Positions 8,963-18,641 of a stretch of DNA of 64,000 nt are shown piece by piece. The notes beneath the pieces were generated by a model. It saw only the letters and a list, made by a program, of their open reading frames with translations, made no database searches and was not told where the DNA came from. The stretch covers positions 248,001 to 312,000 of the forward strand of contig JAKQTP010000138.1 of assembly GCA_029563035.1 (NCBI GenBank). Reading direction: 5' to 3'. Positions within the stretch are counted from its first letter, which is position 1; each line of letters starts with the position of its first letter. The translations under genes were made by a program, and so were the position numbers. Origin of the DNA: an archaeon (GTDB taxonomy: Archaea; Iainarchaeota; Iainarchaeia; CSSED10-239).

Positions 8963-10429
8963 ATGAACTCAAAAATTAAAATTTTATTAGGGGTGTTCTT
9001 TGTTTTCGCATTATTGACTCCAATATATGCTGGGCAACTAATTTCAACAGAGCCTAAACAAGTCGTTTCTGCACAAGCCCCATCTACTGACTCTATAGGT
9101 GCAAGAGATGTGAAATGCCCTACAGCTGTTGAAATAAAAGAAATTAATTTTGTATCTATTAATTCTGTAAATATAGACAATTATTCTGGCAACATCTTAT
9201 TAAATAATAAAATCAGCGAAAAATGTATTAAATCATTAGAAGTTACTTTTAGCGATGGTACAACCGATGTGTTATTTAATAAATTTGCAGTAAAAGAAGA
9301 AAAGATAATTGTCTATGATAAGGAAAACACAGCTAAATTAAATGATTTAAAAGATGGCGAGATAAAGGTTAGTGTTAAAATTACACTTTTTAACGCACAG
9401 GAATTAGAAAAGTATGCTAAAATAATGAAAGATACAATATCTCTAGAAATGAAAATAGACACAAAACCAAGACAACACAACAAAGATTTCAATATAACTG
9501 GAGTTTTATTTTTAAATGAGAATGAAATTGTCGAGACCGTTATCCAGAATGCAAAGGTAGAGGCAGATATATTACTTAACAACAAAATCCAAAAACCAAT
9601 TTCTTGTAAACTAGAACTACCAACTGCAGAAGTAAATCCTGGATTATCTAAGGAAAAACAATTCACATGTTATTTTAAAGTAGAGGATTTAGACAATACA
9701 GATTTTAAAGAAGATAGTAAAGAATATAAACTAAAAATCAAAGCTTTCGACGCAGCAGGAAATATTACAGAAAAAGACATTAATTTAACAATTGATAGAA
9801 CTGAACCAATTGTTATTGTAGACCCAATTTCTACACCAACCAGAGAGCCAATGTTAACTGGTAATGTAGAGGATTTAACCGATATAACTGAGTTTAAAAT
9901 AACAGTAAATGGCAAAGATTACGTTGTAAACTCTATAGATCCAAATGGAAATTGGAGTGTACAATTAGATAGATTGCCAAGAGGAACACACACAGTTTGG
10001 TATTCTGCAACAGATGAACTTGGAAACAAAAAAGAAGATAAAGTTGATGCAATAACAATAATAAGGAGAAGCGGAGGCGGCAGAAGAGTAACAGGAACTA
10101 CAACCACACCAACAGTTAACCCAACACCAACACCAGTAACACCAACACCTCAACCAGTAGTTACAACTCCAACAGTAGTTAATACACCTGCACCTCAACC
10201 AGTAGTAACAACCCCAACAACTCCATCACCAGCAACACCAACAGAGACAGCTCCAACAACTGGTAATGTTGCAGTAGCAAATCCTGAAAAGACATCAGGC
10301 ACAACAGGTTTCTTAGGCCTATCTGAAAATGCATCAACAGGCATTGCTTTGTTAATCGGTGCATTGTTAGTAATAGGTGCATTAGGTTATTTCCTGTTCT
10401 TTGCTAGAGATAAAAAGGAAAAGGAATAA
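8963..10429 (+). CDS. Membrane-anchored Ig-like surface protein 3
   Basis: 488 residues. The signal peptide (1-24, ending IYAG) is nearly the same as in the two preceding genes. Beta-rich domains follow: about 60-170, about 170-275 (ends ITEKDINLTIDRTEP), and an Ig-like domain at about 275-370 (VDPISTPTREPMLTGNVED through YSATDELGNKKED). A Gly/Arg turn, a Thr/Pro-rich linker at about 375-440 of the kind often O-glycosylated, a hydrophobic helix at about 459-480 and a short basic tail (RDKKEKE) complete it. This is the classic layout of a cell-surface protein held by a C-terminal anchor. The two smaller paralogues lack the linker and anchor. Confidence 0.8.
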   Translation: MNSKIKILLGVFFVFALLTPIYAGQLISTEPKQVVSAQAPSTDSIGARDVKCPTAVEIKEINFVSINSVNIDNYSGNILLNNKISEKCIKSLEVTFSDGTTDVLFNKFAVKEEKIIVYDKENTAKLNDLKDGEIKVSVKITLFNAQELEKYAKIMKDTISLEMKIDTKPRQHNKDFNITGVLFLNENEIVETVIQNAKVEADILLNNKIQKPISCKLELPTAEVNPGLSKEKQFTCYFKVEDLDNTDFKEDSKEYKLKIKAFDAAGNITEKDINLTIDRTEPIVIVDPISTPTREPMLTGNVEDLTDITEFKITVNGKDYVVNSIDPNGNWSVQLDRLPRGTHTVWYSATDELGNKKEDKVDAITIIRRSGGGRRVTGTTTTPTVNPTPTPVTPTPQPVVTTPTVVNTPAPQPVVTTPTTPSPATPTETAPTTGNVAVANPEKTSGTTGFLGLSENASTGIALLIGALLVIGALGYFLFFARDKKEKE

Positions 10430-10468
10430 ATGAAATTTCTCCCTTTTTATTTTTCTTTTTTTTAATTT

Positions 10469-11332
10469 ATGTTTTCAAAATATTTTCAAGTTGTTGATCC
10501 TAATTCTATCAAATGCCTTGCTTGTAATAGATATTGTATAATCTCAAAAAACAACACTGGCTTTTGTAAAGTTAGAAAAAACGAAAATCAAAAACTTGTT
10601 TCTTTGGTTTATGGCAAGCCTGTTTCTATTAATCTAGATCCAATAGAAAAAAAGCCAATATATCATTTTCTTCCAAACACCAAGACTCTTTCATTAGGAA
10701 CAGCAGGCTGTAATTTTGATTGTGCATTTTGCCAAAACTATGACATCTCTAATTGTAAAAACATCAATCTAGAGGCAATGGATTATTATTCTCCAGATGA
10801 GATCATAAATATAGCAATTGAAAGAAAAACTCCTTCTATCTCTTACACCTATACAGAGCCAACAATCTTTGTTGATTATGCTCTAGACATCATGAAAAAA
10901 GCAAGCTCTCAAGATATAAAAAATATCTGGGTAAGTAATGGCTATATGTCTAAAGAGGTTTTAAAAGATATAATGCCATATCTAGATGCAATAAACATTG
11001 ATCTAAAAGGCACTCAAAAATTATATGATGAACTGGTTCCTGGAATAAAGCTTAAGCACATAAAAGAGAATATAAAAGAATTACATAAAAATAAAATACA
11101 TATAGAGATCACCAACCTAATGATAGAAGGCTATAACACAAAGCCAGAAGATATCCAAGAAACAATTGATTTTGTATATTCTGTTTCTAAAGATATTCCT
11201 TTGCATTTCTCAAGGGCCTTTCCATATTATCGTTTAAAAAATATAATCCCAACAAAGCTAGAAACATTAAAGCTTGCAGAAAAGCTAGCAAAAGCCAAAG
11301 GGCTAAAAAACGTATATCTAGGAAATATTTAA
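10469..11332 (+). CDS. amrS: AmrS-type radical SAM protein
   Basis: 287 residues of the AmmeMemoRadiSam system radical SAM family, related to pyruvate formate-lyase activases. The 4Fe-4S/SAM motif is C81-x3-C85-x2-C88, followed by QNYDIS. A Cys-rich N-terminal module (C16, C19, C23, C33) is also characteristic. Further signatures are YTYTEPTIF, SNGYMS and NIDLKG. Usual partners AmrA (AMMECR1) and AmrB (MEMO1) are not in this window. The substrate is unknown in archaea. The last 4 bp overlap the convergent small membrane protein gene. Confidence 0.88.
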   Translation: MFSKYFQVVDPNSIKCLACNRYCIISKNNTGFCKVRKNENQKLVSLVYGKPVSINLDPIEKKPIYHFLPNTKTLSLGTAGCNFDCAFCQNYDISNCKNINLEAMDYYSPDEIINIAIERKTPSISYTYTEPTIFVDYALDIMKKASSQDIKNIWVSNGYMSKEVLKDIMPYLDAINIDLKGTQKLYDELVPGIKLKHIKENIKELHKNKIHIEITNLMIEGYNTKPEDIQETIDFVYSVSKDIPLHFSRAFPYYRLKNIIPTKLETLKLAEKLAKAKGLKNVYLGNI

Positions 11333-11562
11333 ATAATCTTAAACAACCATAACAAAAGCATGACCCCCAGACCTGCTGGCCCAAAGATTGCTGATGCTAT
11401 TAATGTGACTACTATTGGTAACTTTATATTAAATACAAAATAACATATCAAAAAACCCATTGCTCCAATAATGCTATTTAATATTAGGTTTTTTGCTAGC
11501 CCAATAAGTAATATTGTAACTACTATTAGTAGTACTCCTATAATCAATAAAAGATAATCCAT
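11329..11562 (-). CDS. BofA-like small membrane protein
   Basis: 77 residues, almost entirely hydrophobic, with three possible helices (3-22, 27-46, 48-74). The pattern NLILNSIIGAMGFL followed by LPIVVTLIASAIFGPAGLGVMLLL resembles the pro-sigmaK inhibitor BofA family, which also occurs in archaea with unknown role. Sporulation function cannot apply here. Medium confidence in the family. Confidence 0.6.
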   Translation of the reverse strand: MDYLLLIIGVLLIVVTILLIGLAKNLILNSIIGAMGFLICYFVFNIKLPIVVTLIASAIFGPAGLGVMLLLWLFKII

Positions 11563-11643
11563 ATCTATTTAATTGATTATAAAGGTTTTAAATACTTTTT
11601 TAATTATAAGTTATATATATTTCAAGCAAAATTATGATTATCT

Positions 11644-12312
11644 ATGGAAAAACAATTAGACTACGAGGCTTTACAACTAAAAGAAAAACTAGAAATTCAA
11701 GAGCTACAAAATCTTATAGGCAAACATTTAGCTGATTCTTCCAAGACCGAAGATGATCTAATAAGGCTTATCCCTAATGCCAGGTATGAGCAGATTGTTC
11801 AGGCTCTAAAAAACATGCTGTTTTTAAAGCTAATAACAAAAGAGGGCTTTCCAGTCAAGTATTCTTTGTCTTCAGAGGTTAAAGATAAGCTAACAGAGAG
11901 AAAGAGATTGTCTGAAAATGATAAAAACACAATAAAGGTGGCAGTAATCATAGAGTCTAAATCTAATGATAAACTAAGTTTAAGGAAAGGAATGGAGCAA
12001 ATTCTAGAGTCCTTAAAAAATGATAAAGAGTATTTAATATATGATAGCACTCTTGCAGAAATAGTGGTGCATGATGATCTTTTTTCTACATACATCTCTG
12101 CTACTTTGTCTTGTAACGAGATAAACTCTTTATTTAAGCTAATTTACTTTTACGGAGCGACCTCAGTTGAAGTTCTTAAGCCTGACAAGTTAAATGTTAC
12201 AATTTCTGATTTACAAAATACAATTATGATAATTACTGATATGACACACGGCTATGCTCAAATGATACATACTCTAAAGAAAGAAAATGAAGCACTATCT
12301 AGGTTGAGATAG
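11644..12312 (+). CDS. Winged-helix domain protein, unknown regulator
   Basis: 222 residues. Residues about 25-80 have the look of a winged helix (GKHLADSSKTEDDLIRLIPNARYEQIVQALKNMLFLKLIT, then a short wing). The remaining 140 residues form an alpha/beta domain (VAVIIES, IYDSTLAEIVV, YFYGATSVEVLKP) ending in a coiled coil. I do not recognise the family. It is a single gene preceded by an AT-rich promoter region. Confidence 0.6.
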   Translation: MEKQLDYEALQLKEKLEIQELQNLIGKHLADSSKTEDDLIRLIPNARYEQIVQALKNMLFLKLITKEGFPVKYSLSSEVKDKLTERKRLSENDKNTIKVAVIIESKSNDKLSLRKGMEQILESLKNDKEYLIYDSTLAEIVVHDDLFSTYISATLSCNEINSLFKLIYFYGATSVEVLKPDKLNVTISDLQNTIMIITDMTHGYAQMIHTLKKENEALSRLR

Positions 12313-12770
12313 TTTTCTAAAGCAAGCTGATATCCTTTTTACATGTTGCACTATATATGTATAGTTTGTATTATAATAAGTGAGTGTCATCTAAATTAGT
12401 AAAAATCTTTTTTTAAAAAAGATTATTTTTATCTATAATATATATATGTACACAAAGCTTAAGTAAAACAAATTTTCTATTTTTTGCAAATTTCTTGTTT
12501 TATTGTTAACATTATACATAAAAATAGTTTTATTTTCTCTCTTATCGCAGTCTTTACCTGCCTTTTCAGCCATCGCAAAAGTGAGCTATAAAAACCAACC
12601 CTTTTTAAACATTACTGCTCTCTAAATTCTATATTCCACATATATGGAATACTGAATCTGTTTAGTACTGGATTTTATTTTTTCACCAGTCATTGATATA
12701 CGCAGGTTCAATCTTCATAAACAAAAAAAGTTTCTTTATAAGAAAAGAAACTAAAATGGAGGAGAAATAA
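12313..12770. other. 458-bp upstream region of the S-layer-like gene
   Basis: No gene is seen. It contains a palindromic ACTATA/TATAGT (12350-12365), an extended TA run at 12433-12450, a good TATA candidate GCTATAAAAACC (12585-12596), a hairpin at 12632-12651 and a strong SD (GGAGGAG, about 12757-12763). If the 12585 TATA is used, the mRNA leader is about 150 nt with the hairpin near its 5' end. Confidence 0.55.
12632..12651 (+). promoter_or_regulatory. 5'-leader hairpin of the S-layer-like gene
   Basis: Perfect inverted repeat TATTCCA / TGGAATA around a 6-nt loop, located about 45 bp after a TATA candidate and 120 bp before the start codon. A 5' hairpin of this kind could stabilise an abundant transcript or act as a regulator site. 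Function is inferred from position only. Confidence 0.5.
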
Positions 12771-14990
12771 ATGAAGAATATAAATGTAAAAAAAGTAGTT
12801 GCTGGCGCAGCAGCACTTGCATTAGGTGTAGGTGTTCTGGGCGTAGCAATAGCTGGTAACAACAGTGGCGACACATTTGGTCCAGTTGTAAAAGGCGATG
12901 TTTACACAACCTCAACAATGCAACCAAAAGTAAGTATTGTTACCGGAGTAAACGGAGACGACGATCAATGGGCACAGAACATAGCAAACGCAATCGCAAC
13001 AAGTGCAAAGAAGAGAAACCCACAATATGACGCATGGGTACCAACCCCTAGCACTCCTGGCACAACAACAGATGATGGCACTTTGTTCGATGATGATGAT
13101 ATGGGTTTTGACCTTGATGATGATTTCAGTGTAAAATATACAAAATACAACAAATTATTCGATGGCGACATAGAATATTACGATCACGATGACACAAAGA
13201 AAACACTAAAAAATGTAAAAGAAACTATGGATGTAAATGTTTCAGACGTTTACTTTGAGGCAGATGAAGATGTCCAAGCAGTAATCGCAAAAATACCAGC
13301 AGGTACTGCAAAATACACCCTAAATTTAGGCAGTACAGGTATTAAAGTAACAGATACATCAGCTACAGATTATACATTGAATGCTGGCGGACAACACGAT
13401 ATAGAAATTCCATTCATGGGTAAAACATATAAGATAAGATCTATTACTGAAGATAAAATAACTTTAGTTGAACAAGAAAATAAGTTAATATATAGAGAGG
13501 GTGGCGTTTTCGTAATAGATGATTACACCGTAGAAGTATCAACAATCACACAAGATAGAGTTCTTCTATTGTTAAAGCAAGGATCTTCACAAGTTGGATC
13601 ACAAAGCTTAAGAGAAGGTAAATCAACCACATTCAATGGCAAGATATCTGAAATAACTGTTACAGAAGTCAACTATGCAGATAATCAACAAGGTTATGTT
13701 GAAATTAGCCAAGGTAATGCTGTGTTAGAATTAAACAACGGAGAAGAGATTGAAGATTTCACAGGCGAGGACGAAAGAGAATGGACTGCTAATTGGGATG
13801 AAACATTCACTGCAAACCACTACCTTAAAGAAATAAGAGTTACAGATACAGATGGTTGGAGTGACGTTGGAGAAAATGCAGACTTCCCAGCATTAAAAAT
13901 AGGCGATTCAGCAGACTTCCCAAATGATTTAGGTTCTGTAAAGTTTGTTGGACTAACAGATGAAACAATGTACGACTTTGAAATAACATCTAATAAAACA
14001 ATAAAGTGGTCAGATTATAAGTACACATATGAAGTTCCATTGTTTTTGAAGAAAGCATTTACAACAGGATCAGAATCAAAAATGAAGTTCGCAGTTGACA
14101 ACAAAGACTATTATTTGATAAGAGATGTTGATGGCAACTACACAGTAAGCGAAACAAGTGATGAAGACGAATTCATTGCTGGTGCACACGATGTTGCAGC
14201 AGACACAAATGTCACCATAGTAAGTGATTTAACTTCAGGTACCTCACACCAATTTAGAATTTTAGCAAATTCTAATGAAATGGCAATTGCATTCAAAGGA
14301 ACTGATGGAAATATAGGCAAAAAAGGTACTTTTTCAATAACTGGTGGAGACGAAACAGATTTTTTCGATGGTTTCAACACAGGTAGCGACAGAAATGCAA
14401 CAATCTTTACAATAAAAGATGTAGATACCGCACCTAAAGATATTAACTTCTCTATGGATACAAAGAATTTCAAATTAGCAGATGAAGACGTAATGGATAA
14501 CTTTACTGGTCCAAAAGTAAAATATGCTAATGGTAATTGGAAATTCAACTTGAATGATGAAGACGACGATGATATCCAAGAAGGATACACAGCAACAGGT
14601 GGAGTAGTAAAAATAGCTAACGGATATATCAATGTATCATTACCTGAAGATCCAAAGAAATACGAGTTATTCATTGGTGGAGTAATTACAACACCTGGCG
14701 ACACAGAACAAACAAACCCATATCACCCATACATTGAAACTCAAGTAAATCCAAGCGATCTTCTAAAGAAAGATGTCATGGAAATATCAGGTACTAAAAT
14801 CGTAGTAGGTGGACACCTTGTAAACAAGTTTGCTGAAGGTATAACTGAAGATTCCTTAGTTGAAGAAGACGACTTTATCGTAGGTAAACACGCAAACAGT
14901 AACATCTATGTTGCTGGTTGGACAAAAGCAGATACAGGCACAGCAGCAAGCGAATTAATAAACGTAATCACAAGCTGGCCAATCGAGTAA
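12771..14990 (+). CDS. S-layer-like surface protein
   Basis: 739 residues. The signal region MKNINVKKVVAGAAALALG...GVAIAG and the C-terminal block with IVVGGHLVNKFA (about residues 680-700) match the archaeal S-layer protein family known from methanogens (N- and C-terminal S-layer domains). The middle is acidic, Thr- and Asp-rich and beta-structured; no C-terminal membrane helix is seen. The start is fixed by a strong GGAGGAG SD. A long regulated leader, very acidic composition and a terminator hairpin right after the stop fit a highly expressed envelope protein, probably the main lattice protein. Confidence 0.85.
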   Translation: MKNINVKKVVAGAAALALGVGVLGVAIAGNNSGDTFGPVVKGDVYTTSTMQPKVSIVTGVNGDDDQWAQNIANAIATSAKKRNPQYDAWVPTPSTPGTTTDDGTLFDDDDMGFDLDDDFSVKYTKYNKLFDGDIEYYDHDDTKKTLKNVKETMDVNVSDVYFEADEDVQAVIAKIPAGTAKYTLNLGSTGIKVTDTSATDYTLNAGGQHDIEIPFMGKTYKIRSITEDKITLVEQENKLIYREGGVFVIDDYTVEVSTITQDRVLLLLKQGSSQVGSQSLREGKSTTFNGKISEITVTEVNYADNQQGYVEISQGNAVLELNNGEEIEDFTGEDEREWTANWDETFTANHYLKEIRVTDTDGWSDVGENADFPALKIGDSADFPNDLGSVKFVGLTDETMYDFEITSNKTIKWSDYKYTYEVPLFLKKAFTTGSESKMKFAVDNKDYYLIRDVDGNYTVSETSDEDEFIAGAHDVAADTNVTIVSDLTSGTSHQFRILANSNEMAIAFKGTDGNIGKKGTFSITGGDETDFFDGFNTGSDRNATIFTIKDVDTAPKDINFSMDTKNFKLADEDVMDNFTGPKVKYANGNWKFNLNDEDDDDIQEGYTATGGVVKIANGYINVSLPEDPKKYELFIGGVITTPGDTEQTNPYHPYIETQVNPSDLLKKDVMEISGTKIVVGGHLVNKFAEGITEDSLVEEDDFIVGKHANSNIYVAGWTKADTGTAASELINVITSWPIE

Positions 14991-15004
14991 GTCTAAAACC
15001 AAAA

Positions 15005-15038
15005 TTGTAAAGGGCAAATACCCTTTTACAATTTTTTT
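15005..15038 (+). terminator. Hairpin plus T-tract terminator after the S-layer-like gene
   Basis: ATTGTAAAGGG pairs with CCCTTTTACAAT around a short CAAATA loop, allowing one bulge, and is followed immediately by a run of seven T. It starts about 15 bp after the stop codon. It looks like an intrinsic terminator; archaeal termination often needs only the T-tract, so the stem may also protect the 3' end. Confidence 0.7.
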
Positions 15039-15043
15039 CTTTT

Positions 15044-15077
15044 TCTTTTTAATTTCGAAATTTCTTGCTTGCTATCA
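15044..15077. repeat. 34-bp dispersed repeat, copy 1
   Basis: Runs TCTTTTTAAT..., then AAATTT, then TTGCTTGCTATCA. Identical at 31 of 34 positions to 18903-18936. Both copies lie in non-coding DNA 3' of surface or membrane protein genes. Confidence 0.7.
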
Positions 15078-15193
15078 GACTAAATGATAACTTTATTTTT
15101 GTAAAAATAGTGATTATTTTGGAGTATAAAGTATTATACTTTTATGTCCAAAATCTTTTATTTTTGTTTTTATCCCACAAAGACTACTTTTAT

Positions 15194-15217
15194 TTTTGTT
15201 CAATACATTGAACAAAA
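15194..15217. promoter_or_regulatory. Perfect 10-bp-arm palindrome, possible operator
   Basis: TTTTGTTCAA, spacer TACA, TTGAACAAAA. A second half-site TTTTTGTTCAA follows at about 15224-15234. It lies about 220 bp before the start of the 1056-residue surface protein. The shape suits a dimeric regulator site; no regulator can be assigned. Confidence 0.55.
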
Positions 15218-15439
15218 TAGCCTCTTTTTGTTCAACAAGCTGACCAATATTGCTACCCAAAAAACACAAACTTCATTTTACTATTTCTTGAAATCTGTCT
15301 ATTATAATAGACATAAATCGTCATTTATTTTTTCTTTTTATTTTTCATAAAATAATTAAATATATAAAATAAACAGCCATATAATATTAAATAAATAATA
15401 TATTTTACATATCTGATAATACACTAGAGGTAATTAATA

Positions 15440-18400
15440 ATGTCTAAACCACTTTCTAAGATTTTATTGTCTTTGTCTTTAATATTTATTTTAGGTTTTG
15501 TTTTTGCAGAACCAAGCATAACTGTTAATCCTTTAGTAACAAACGACCGTACACCAGATACAAATGGTAGATTTGATTTAAATGGCATATCAGGAGATGC
15601 AAATTTTATAATCATAATAAATTCAATAAGCTATACTTCTTTAGATTCAAATGTAGTTGTAGATTATGATACAAACACTTGGAGTCTTATTGCTTTAGAA
15701 TTAGCAGATGGCAATTATGATGTAAATGCCATGATGACTATTGAGGACGCTACTTATTATGACGGAACCACATATGAATTGATAATTGACACTACTGCTC
15801 CTGTTATTTCTGCCATAGAAGACATTGACACAAACCAGACTGTAACTGTTACTGCCACTGCAACAGATGAACTTTCTGGTATTGCAAGTTATAAGTGGTC
15901 TGCTTCTCCTCAGGAAAATATTACTTTTAGTGATGATGATTCTAATGTCACAGATATAAATGCTTCTGCCGATGGCAACTATCATATCACTTTAACGGTT
16001 ACTGACCGTGCTGGTAATACCGGATATGAAGATTTTAATTTTATTTGGGATACTAATGCTCCAACAATTTCCTTAAATACTGTTTATACCAATCAAACAA
16101 TACATATCGATTCCAATGCAAGTGATGACGGTTCTGGTATAGCTACTTATTATTGGAGCACACTTGATGAGGTAAACATTCTATCTCCTAATTTAGAATC
16201 TACAGACATTAATGCATCATCTGATGGCAACTACACTATTACTTTAACAGTTACAGATCGTGCAGGTAACACTCAATCAGCCGATTTTAATTTTATTTGG
16301 GATACTACAGCTCCAACAATTTCCTTAAATGATGTTTATACCAATCAAACAATACATATCGATTCCAATGCAAGTGATGACGGTTCTGGTATAGCTACTT
16401 ATTATTGGAGCACACTTGATGAGGTAAACATTCTATCTCCTAATTTAGAATCTACAGACATCAATGCATCATCTGATGGCAACTACACTATTACTTTAAC
16501 AGTCACTGACCGTGCAGGTAATTCAAAAGATTCTAATTTTAATTTTGTTTGGGATACTACGGCTCCAATATTAAAAAATATAACAATCCCAAACAGATAT
16601 AAAATGATTTTAAGCTTTGATGACGAAGATATTAATTTTGATTGCATTGATGAAAACACAAAAAACAAAATTGTTGTTAACGGAATAGAAGATGTAGTTA
16701 GTTCTTTAGATGTAGATGCAAATAATAACTTAATAACAATTTATTTTTCTCCTGCATTTGCATTATTTACTGATGTAAATGACTCTTTTAAAATAGATGA
16801 AAATGCATTTGTTGATATTCTTGGAAATAAATCTCCTCTAATTGATGCAAGTTATTTAGATAACAACACAACAATAGATGATAATGCACTGCCTTTCTCC
16901 TATATTGATACAAACAATAATGATGAAAATCATGTGAGGGTATATTTTACAGAAAATTTAAATCTAGACACAAACCCACCAAACCTAAATATAACACCAT
17001 TAGTAGATGGGCACGATTTAAATTTTTATTATCTAACTATTGATGTGAACAGAGCTATTTTTTCAGCAATCTATCATAATGATGAAAACGGATATTATAT
17101 TGATTTTAATACAACTGATTCAAATAATGGCGCAATAATAATGATTGACGATACCAATTGTTCATTAGTTGATGATTCTAATAATCCTTACACTCCTTTC
17201 CATCTAGTATTAGATAATAACAAATGGAGCTTTCAAAGAATTGTTGATAATAACTATGTTAGCTTTGAGCATGATGATTCTAGCTACACTGTTGTTATTC
17301 CATCATTTGTAGACAGCAACTCACAAGTTATTTTTGATCTATCTGAAATTTTAGATACAGACAATAATTCTGTAATTGTCCCAGAAGACGGTAATTTCTT
17401 CTTTGAAAGACAAACAACCACAACAAAACACTCAGTAACAATCTATTCAGATACAAACATAATGGGCATTAATGGCTGGGATGGTAACCTAATACTACCA
17501 ACAGTTACAGATAATTATGATATAGGCGATAAAGGAACATCTGAAATTACAATCACTCTTGGACTTGATGAGAACAAGACATTACTTTTTTCTAAAGCAG
17601 TAAAAATAATAATAGGCGGTATGGCAGGAAAAAGAGCAGGGTATATACTTGATGGCAACTTATATGGAATTGATGAATGTGATGAAAACCAACTTTCAGA
17701 TCCTGATACTTATTTACAAGATTTAAATTCAGAAAATTACGATAAAAATCATACAGGAGATTGCTATACTTCTAAAGATGGAGACTTAGTAATCTGGACA
17801 AAGCACTTTACTGATTTTACAGCATACACCCCTGCAACTTCTGGAGGCGGTGGCACTGGTGGTGGCGGTGGCGGTTCAGGTGGTGGTAGCACCGGAGAAG
17901 AGGAGGAAGAGGAAGAAGAGGAAGAAGAAAAAGCAAGCTGTTCAGATCTAAAGGTAACAACAACATCAATAACAACCTACTCAGACAGCACAGTTACAAA
18001 ATCAATAGCAATAACAAATGATTCAAGTTTTAATTTTAATATAACCAATCTTTCATTAACGCAAGCATCTGGCCTAGACATTACAATCAAAGAAGAGCCT
18101 ACAAAAATCAATAATAAAGATTCAGAATACCTAAGAATAGAAATTGTATCAGATGTGTTTGAGTCAACAACCACAAAAACTATAAAATTACAATTTGATG
18201 GTAAATTTACTGATAAAGATAAAACAAGTTGTTCAAAAAGACAAGATATAAGTGTGAAAATACAAGAGGTTTCAGAAGAAGATGATGACGATTATGAATC
18301 TTCCTCATCTGGAAGTTCATCTGCAGATAATACTAACAACACAACATACAAAGACAAAACAATCACTTACTCTCCTGACACTAACACAACAACCAACAAT

Positions 18401-18610
18401 GATACTAATACAGACAAAATAACCGACACAACAGGTGTTCCAGTAATTACTGCAGTTTCAGGAGAAAATCAAGAATCTGAAACTTCAGAAAAAAAGAAAT
18501 CAAACACTTGGCTTTTCTGGCTTTTAGATCTTTCAATATTAGTAGTAATAATTGCTATAATACTGATTGTTATAAAAAAGAGAAAAAACCCAAAAAGGAA
18601 CAAACTTTGA
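15440..18610 (+). CDS. Large anchored surface protein with Ig-like repeats
   Basis: 1056 residues. Signal peptide 1-24; an Ig-like unit follows, then three bacterial-Ig/PKD-like repeats at about 115-375, each carrying WSTLDEVNILSPNLES-like text, SDGNYTITLTVTDRAGN and FNFIWDT. Two of the repeats are nearly identical at the DNA level with a period of 252 bp. A large Asp/Asn-rich region follows, then a Gly-rich hinge and a run of about a dozen Glu (residues about 800-832), a beta domain with a Cys pair (about 835-950), a Ser/Thr/Asn-rich linker and a C-terminal membrane helix (about 1024-1046) ending in a basic tail. Probably an adhesin or envelope component. The start is supported by AGAGGT. 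Confidence 0.82.
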   Translation: MSKPLSKILLSLSLIFILGFVFAEPSITVNPLVTNDRTPDTNGRFDLNGISGDANFIIIINSISYTSLDSNVVVDYDTNTWSLIALELADGNYDVNAMMTIEDATYYDGTTYELIIDTTAPVISAIEDIDTNQTVTVTATATDELSGIASYKWSASPQENITFSDDDSNVTDINASADGNYHITLTVTDRAGNTGYEDFNFIWDTNAPTISLNTVYTNQTIHIDSNASDDGSGIATYYWSTLDEVNILSPNLESTDINASSDGNYTITLTVTDRAGNTQSADFNFIWDTTAPTISLNDVYTNQTIHIDSNASDDGSGIATYYWSTLDEVNILSPNLESTDINASSDGNYTITLTVTDRAGNSKDSNFNFVWDTTAPILKNITIPNRYKMILSFDDEDINFDCIDENTKNKIVVNGIEDVVSSLDVDANNNLITIYFSPAFALFTDVNDSFKIDENAFVDILGNKSPLIDASYLDNNTTIDDNALPFSYIDTNNNDENHVRVYFTENLNLDTNPPNLNITPLVDGHDLNFYYLTIDVNRAIFSAIYHNDENGYYIDFNTTDSNNGAIIMIDDTNCSLVDDSNNPYTPFHLVLDNNKWSFQRIVDNNYVSFEHDDSSYTVVIPSFVDSNSQVIFDLSEILDTDNNSVIVPEDGNFFFERQTTTTKHSVTIYSDTNIMGINGWDGNLILPTVTDNYDIGDKGTSEITITLGLDENKTLLFSKAVKIIIGGMAGKRAGYILDGNLYGIDECDENQLSDPDTYLQDLNSENYDKNHTGDCYTSKDGDLVIWTKHFTDFTAYTPATSGGGGTGGGGGGSGGGSTGEEEEEEEEEEEKASCSDLKVTTTSITTYSDSTVTKSIAITNDSSFNFNITNLSLTQASGLDITIKEEPTKINNKDSEYLRIEIVSDVFESTTTKTIKLQFDGKFTDKDKTSCSKRQDISVKIQEVSEEDDDDYESSSSGSSSADNTNNTTYKDKTITYSPDTNTTTNNDTNTDKITDTTGVPVITAVSGENQESETSEKKKSNTWLFWLLDLSILVVIIAIILIVIKKRKNPKRNKL
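16040..16550 (+). repeat. In-frame tandem duplication, 252-bp period
   Basis: The stretch 16058-16213 recurs at 16310-16465 with only a few substitutions, and the similarity extends on both sides. The encoded 84-residue Ig-like units are virtually identical, whereas the preceding unit (about 15800-16050) is more diverged. This suggests recent repeat expansion inside the surface protein gene. Confidence 0.85.
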
Positions 18611-18641
18611 TTTTAAATATTTTTCTTTCATATATATTATT

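Larger units (their letters stand above)
14991..15439. other. 449-bp intergenic region between surface genes
   Basis: No convincing gene; a 68-codon frame at 15144 lacks an SD and has T-rich, low-complexity codons. It holds a terminator hairpin (15005-15038), one copy of a 34-bp dispersed repeat (15044-15077), a strong palindrome (15194-15217) and an SD (AGAGGT, 15426-15431) for the next gene. Confidence 0.6.

Noticed and set aside
14138..14704. 188-codon minus-strand frame inside the S-layer-like gene
   Set aside because: Antisense shadow of a Thr/Asp-rich coding region; no SD and no recognisable domain.
15144..15350. 68-codon open frame between the S-layer-like and adhesin genes
   Set aside because: No SD, composition dominated by Phe, Ser, Tyr and Thr from T-rich DNA, and it spans the palindrome at 15194; looks like non-coding DNA.
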